DNA from: Clostridiales bacterium
GTDB taxonomy: Bacteria; Bacillota; Clostridia; Oscillospirales; Oscillospiraceae
Direction: 5' to 3'
DNA length: 12,991 bases
Assembly (NCBI GenBank): GCA_004556345.1
Contig: SFHQ01000041.1
Location: 1 to 12,991, forward strand
Translations under genes and position numbers: made by a program
Notes under the pieces: generated by a model
Database searches by the model: none
What the model was told of the DNA's origin: nothing
The model's input: the letters and a program-made list of their open reading frames with translations, nothing else
Shown: one piece after another, positions 12,562-12,991 of the stretch
How positions within the stretch are numbered: position 1 is the stretch's first letter
How the letters are laid out: every line of letters begins with the position of its first letter

Positions 12562-12579
12562 GGCTTCGGAACTTTTTTT
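12544..12579 (+). terminator. Intrinsic terminator of tRNA transcript
   Basis: AAGTTCCGAAGCC (12544-12556) and GGCTTCGGAACTT (12562-12574) form a perfect 13-bp stem with a 5-nt loop and a seven-T tail. The first repeat unit keeps only the left arm (12473-12485), so it can compete for the same right arm but cannot terminate by itself. Confidence 0.93.
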
Positions 12580-12592
12580 GTTACCTGCTTTA

Positions 12593-12601
12593 TGCTATAA
12601 T
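12593..12601 (+). promoter_or_regulatory. Extended -10 promoter for toxin-antitoxin genes
   Basis: TGC-TATAAT is a perfect extended -10; the -35 place falls in the terminator T-run. It would serve the RelE-like and XRE-like genes. Confidence 0.5.
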
Positions 12602-12621
12602 AGAAAAAAATCATCCGTTTT

Positions 12622-12846
12622 ATGACTGGAAGAGGCTACATTTTAGGCTATCCATTGAAATTATTATGTTTATGTACTGAACTGAAGGGTTCTAACTTCA
12701 ATATACGAATTCTATACGCTTTCCTTCCGGATGGTGCTCCCATTTTGCTGGTAGGTTTTGGGGAACGCAGCGGAAAACGGGTTTCTTCTTACGAATCTTA
12801 TATTCCTGTCGCCAAAGAACGTCTGAAGCATATTTTGGAGGCGTGA
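12622..12846 (+). pseudogene. RelE/HigB-like toxin, N-terminus missing
   Basis: The last ~55 of 74 residues (TELKGSNFNIRILYAFLP, then ILLVGFGERSGKRVSSYES, ending YIPVAKERLKHILEA) match the C-terminal half of RelE/ParE-type phage-derived (Gp49/HigB-like) toxins, which are ~110 residues. The expected first half is absent: residues 1-19 fit no known part, the ATG lacks an SD, and the tRNA terminator lies 43 nt upstream. Four nt separate its stop from the antitoxin start, the usual toxin-first order. Intact family members cleave mRNA on the ribosome; this one is probably inactive. A short but functional variant is possible. Confidence 0.6.
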
Positions 12847-12850
12847 AATC

Positions 12851-12991
12851 ATGAAAAATAAAAACAATATGTTTGAGCTGCTCACTGCTCTATCGGATGA
12901 CCTTTCTGCGGAGGATCTTCGTCTTGCTGCGATTGCATCTGATCTGGCTGTGCAGCTCACGGCCAAACGAATCGAACTCGGCCTGACACAA
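12851..12991 (+). CDS. XRE-type antitoxin, 3' end outside window
   Basis: 47 codons seen from ATG 12851, with GGAGG nine nt upstream. The sequence (FELLTALSDDLSAEDLR ... AAIASDLAVQLTAKRIELG, then LTQ) ends at the first helix of a Cro/C1-type HTH, as in HigA-like antitoxins paired with the gene just upstream. It should bind its operon promoter and neutralise the toxin. It continues past the right edge. Confidence 0.7.
   Translation, partial: MKNKNNMFELLTALSDDLSAEDLRLAAIASDLAVQLTAKRIELGLTQ

Noticed and set aside
12489..12680. Open frames reading through the tRNA repeat
   Set aside because: They translate tRNA and terminator sequence, which explains their repeated peptide.

Overview
The window looks like chromosomal DNA of a Gram-positive anaerobe of the Clostridia, probably an Oscillospiraceae-type gut bacterium. 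This is inferred, not proven. The grounds are GC-rich coding sequence, SLH-domain surface protein, Shine-Dalgarno (SD) and sigma-A promoter signals of Firmicutes type, CoA-disulfide reductase, BrnQ, iron-dependent alcohol dehydrogenase and genome-encoded CCA on the tRNA. No CRISPR array, rRNA, IS element or phage structural gene was seen.

Layout, left to right. (1) 1-2229, plus strand: 3' part of an SLH-domain surface protein, a strong hairpin, then a protein made of four zinc-ribbon repeats. (2) 2246-5442, plus strand, a redox/metal block: a DUF134-NifX fusion with a second internal start, a Crp/Fnr regulator that has lost its sensory domain, a Crp-like dyad centred at about -41 of a promoter, an unannotated 45-codon Fe-S membrane peptide, and a CoA-disulfide reductase-rhodanese gene that overlaps it by ATGA. 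(3) 5459-8886, minus strand: an alcohol dehydrogenase-TetR operon whose promoter carries two copies of a 13-bp palindrome, followed by brnQ with its own promoter. (4) 9004-9864: a thioredoxin-reductase-like flavoprotein with the CATC motif but without the usual NADPH motifs. (5) 9865-10566, about 700 bases with no conventional gene but dense RNA signals, read here as a candidate type I toxin-antitoxin locus: a 24-residue hydrophobic peptide under its own promoter, a convergent antisense RNA sharing its terminator, and a second antisense-RNA copy whose peptide gene is deleted. (6) 10567-12223: murI and an unrecognised lipoprotein. (7) 12323-12991: tRNA-Pro(GGG) with a perfect 71-bp tandem duplication of its 3' half, a 5'-truncated RelE/HigB-like toxin and the start of an XRE-type antitoxin that runs off the window.

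How the parts fit: the Fe-S peptide and CoA-disulfide reductase look like a low-molecular-weight-thiol/sulfur redox operon once controlled by the adjacent Crp/Fnr protein, now a relic. The alcohol dehydrogenase is probably repressed by the TetR protein made from the same transcript. The most novel part is the 9939-10455 region; next are the tRNA duplication and the decayed Crp/Fnr with its surviving operator. All promoter, operator and RNA calls rest on reading the bases by eye.
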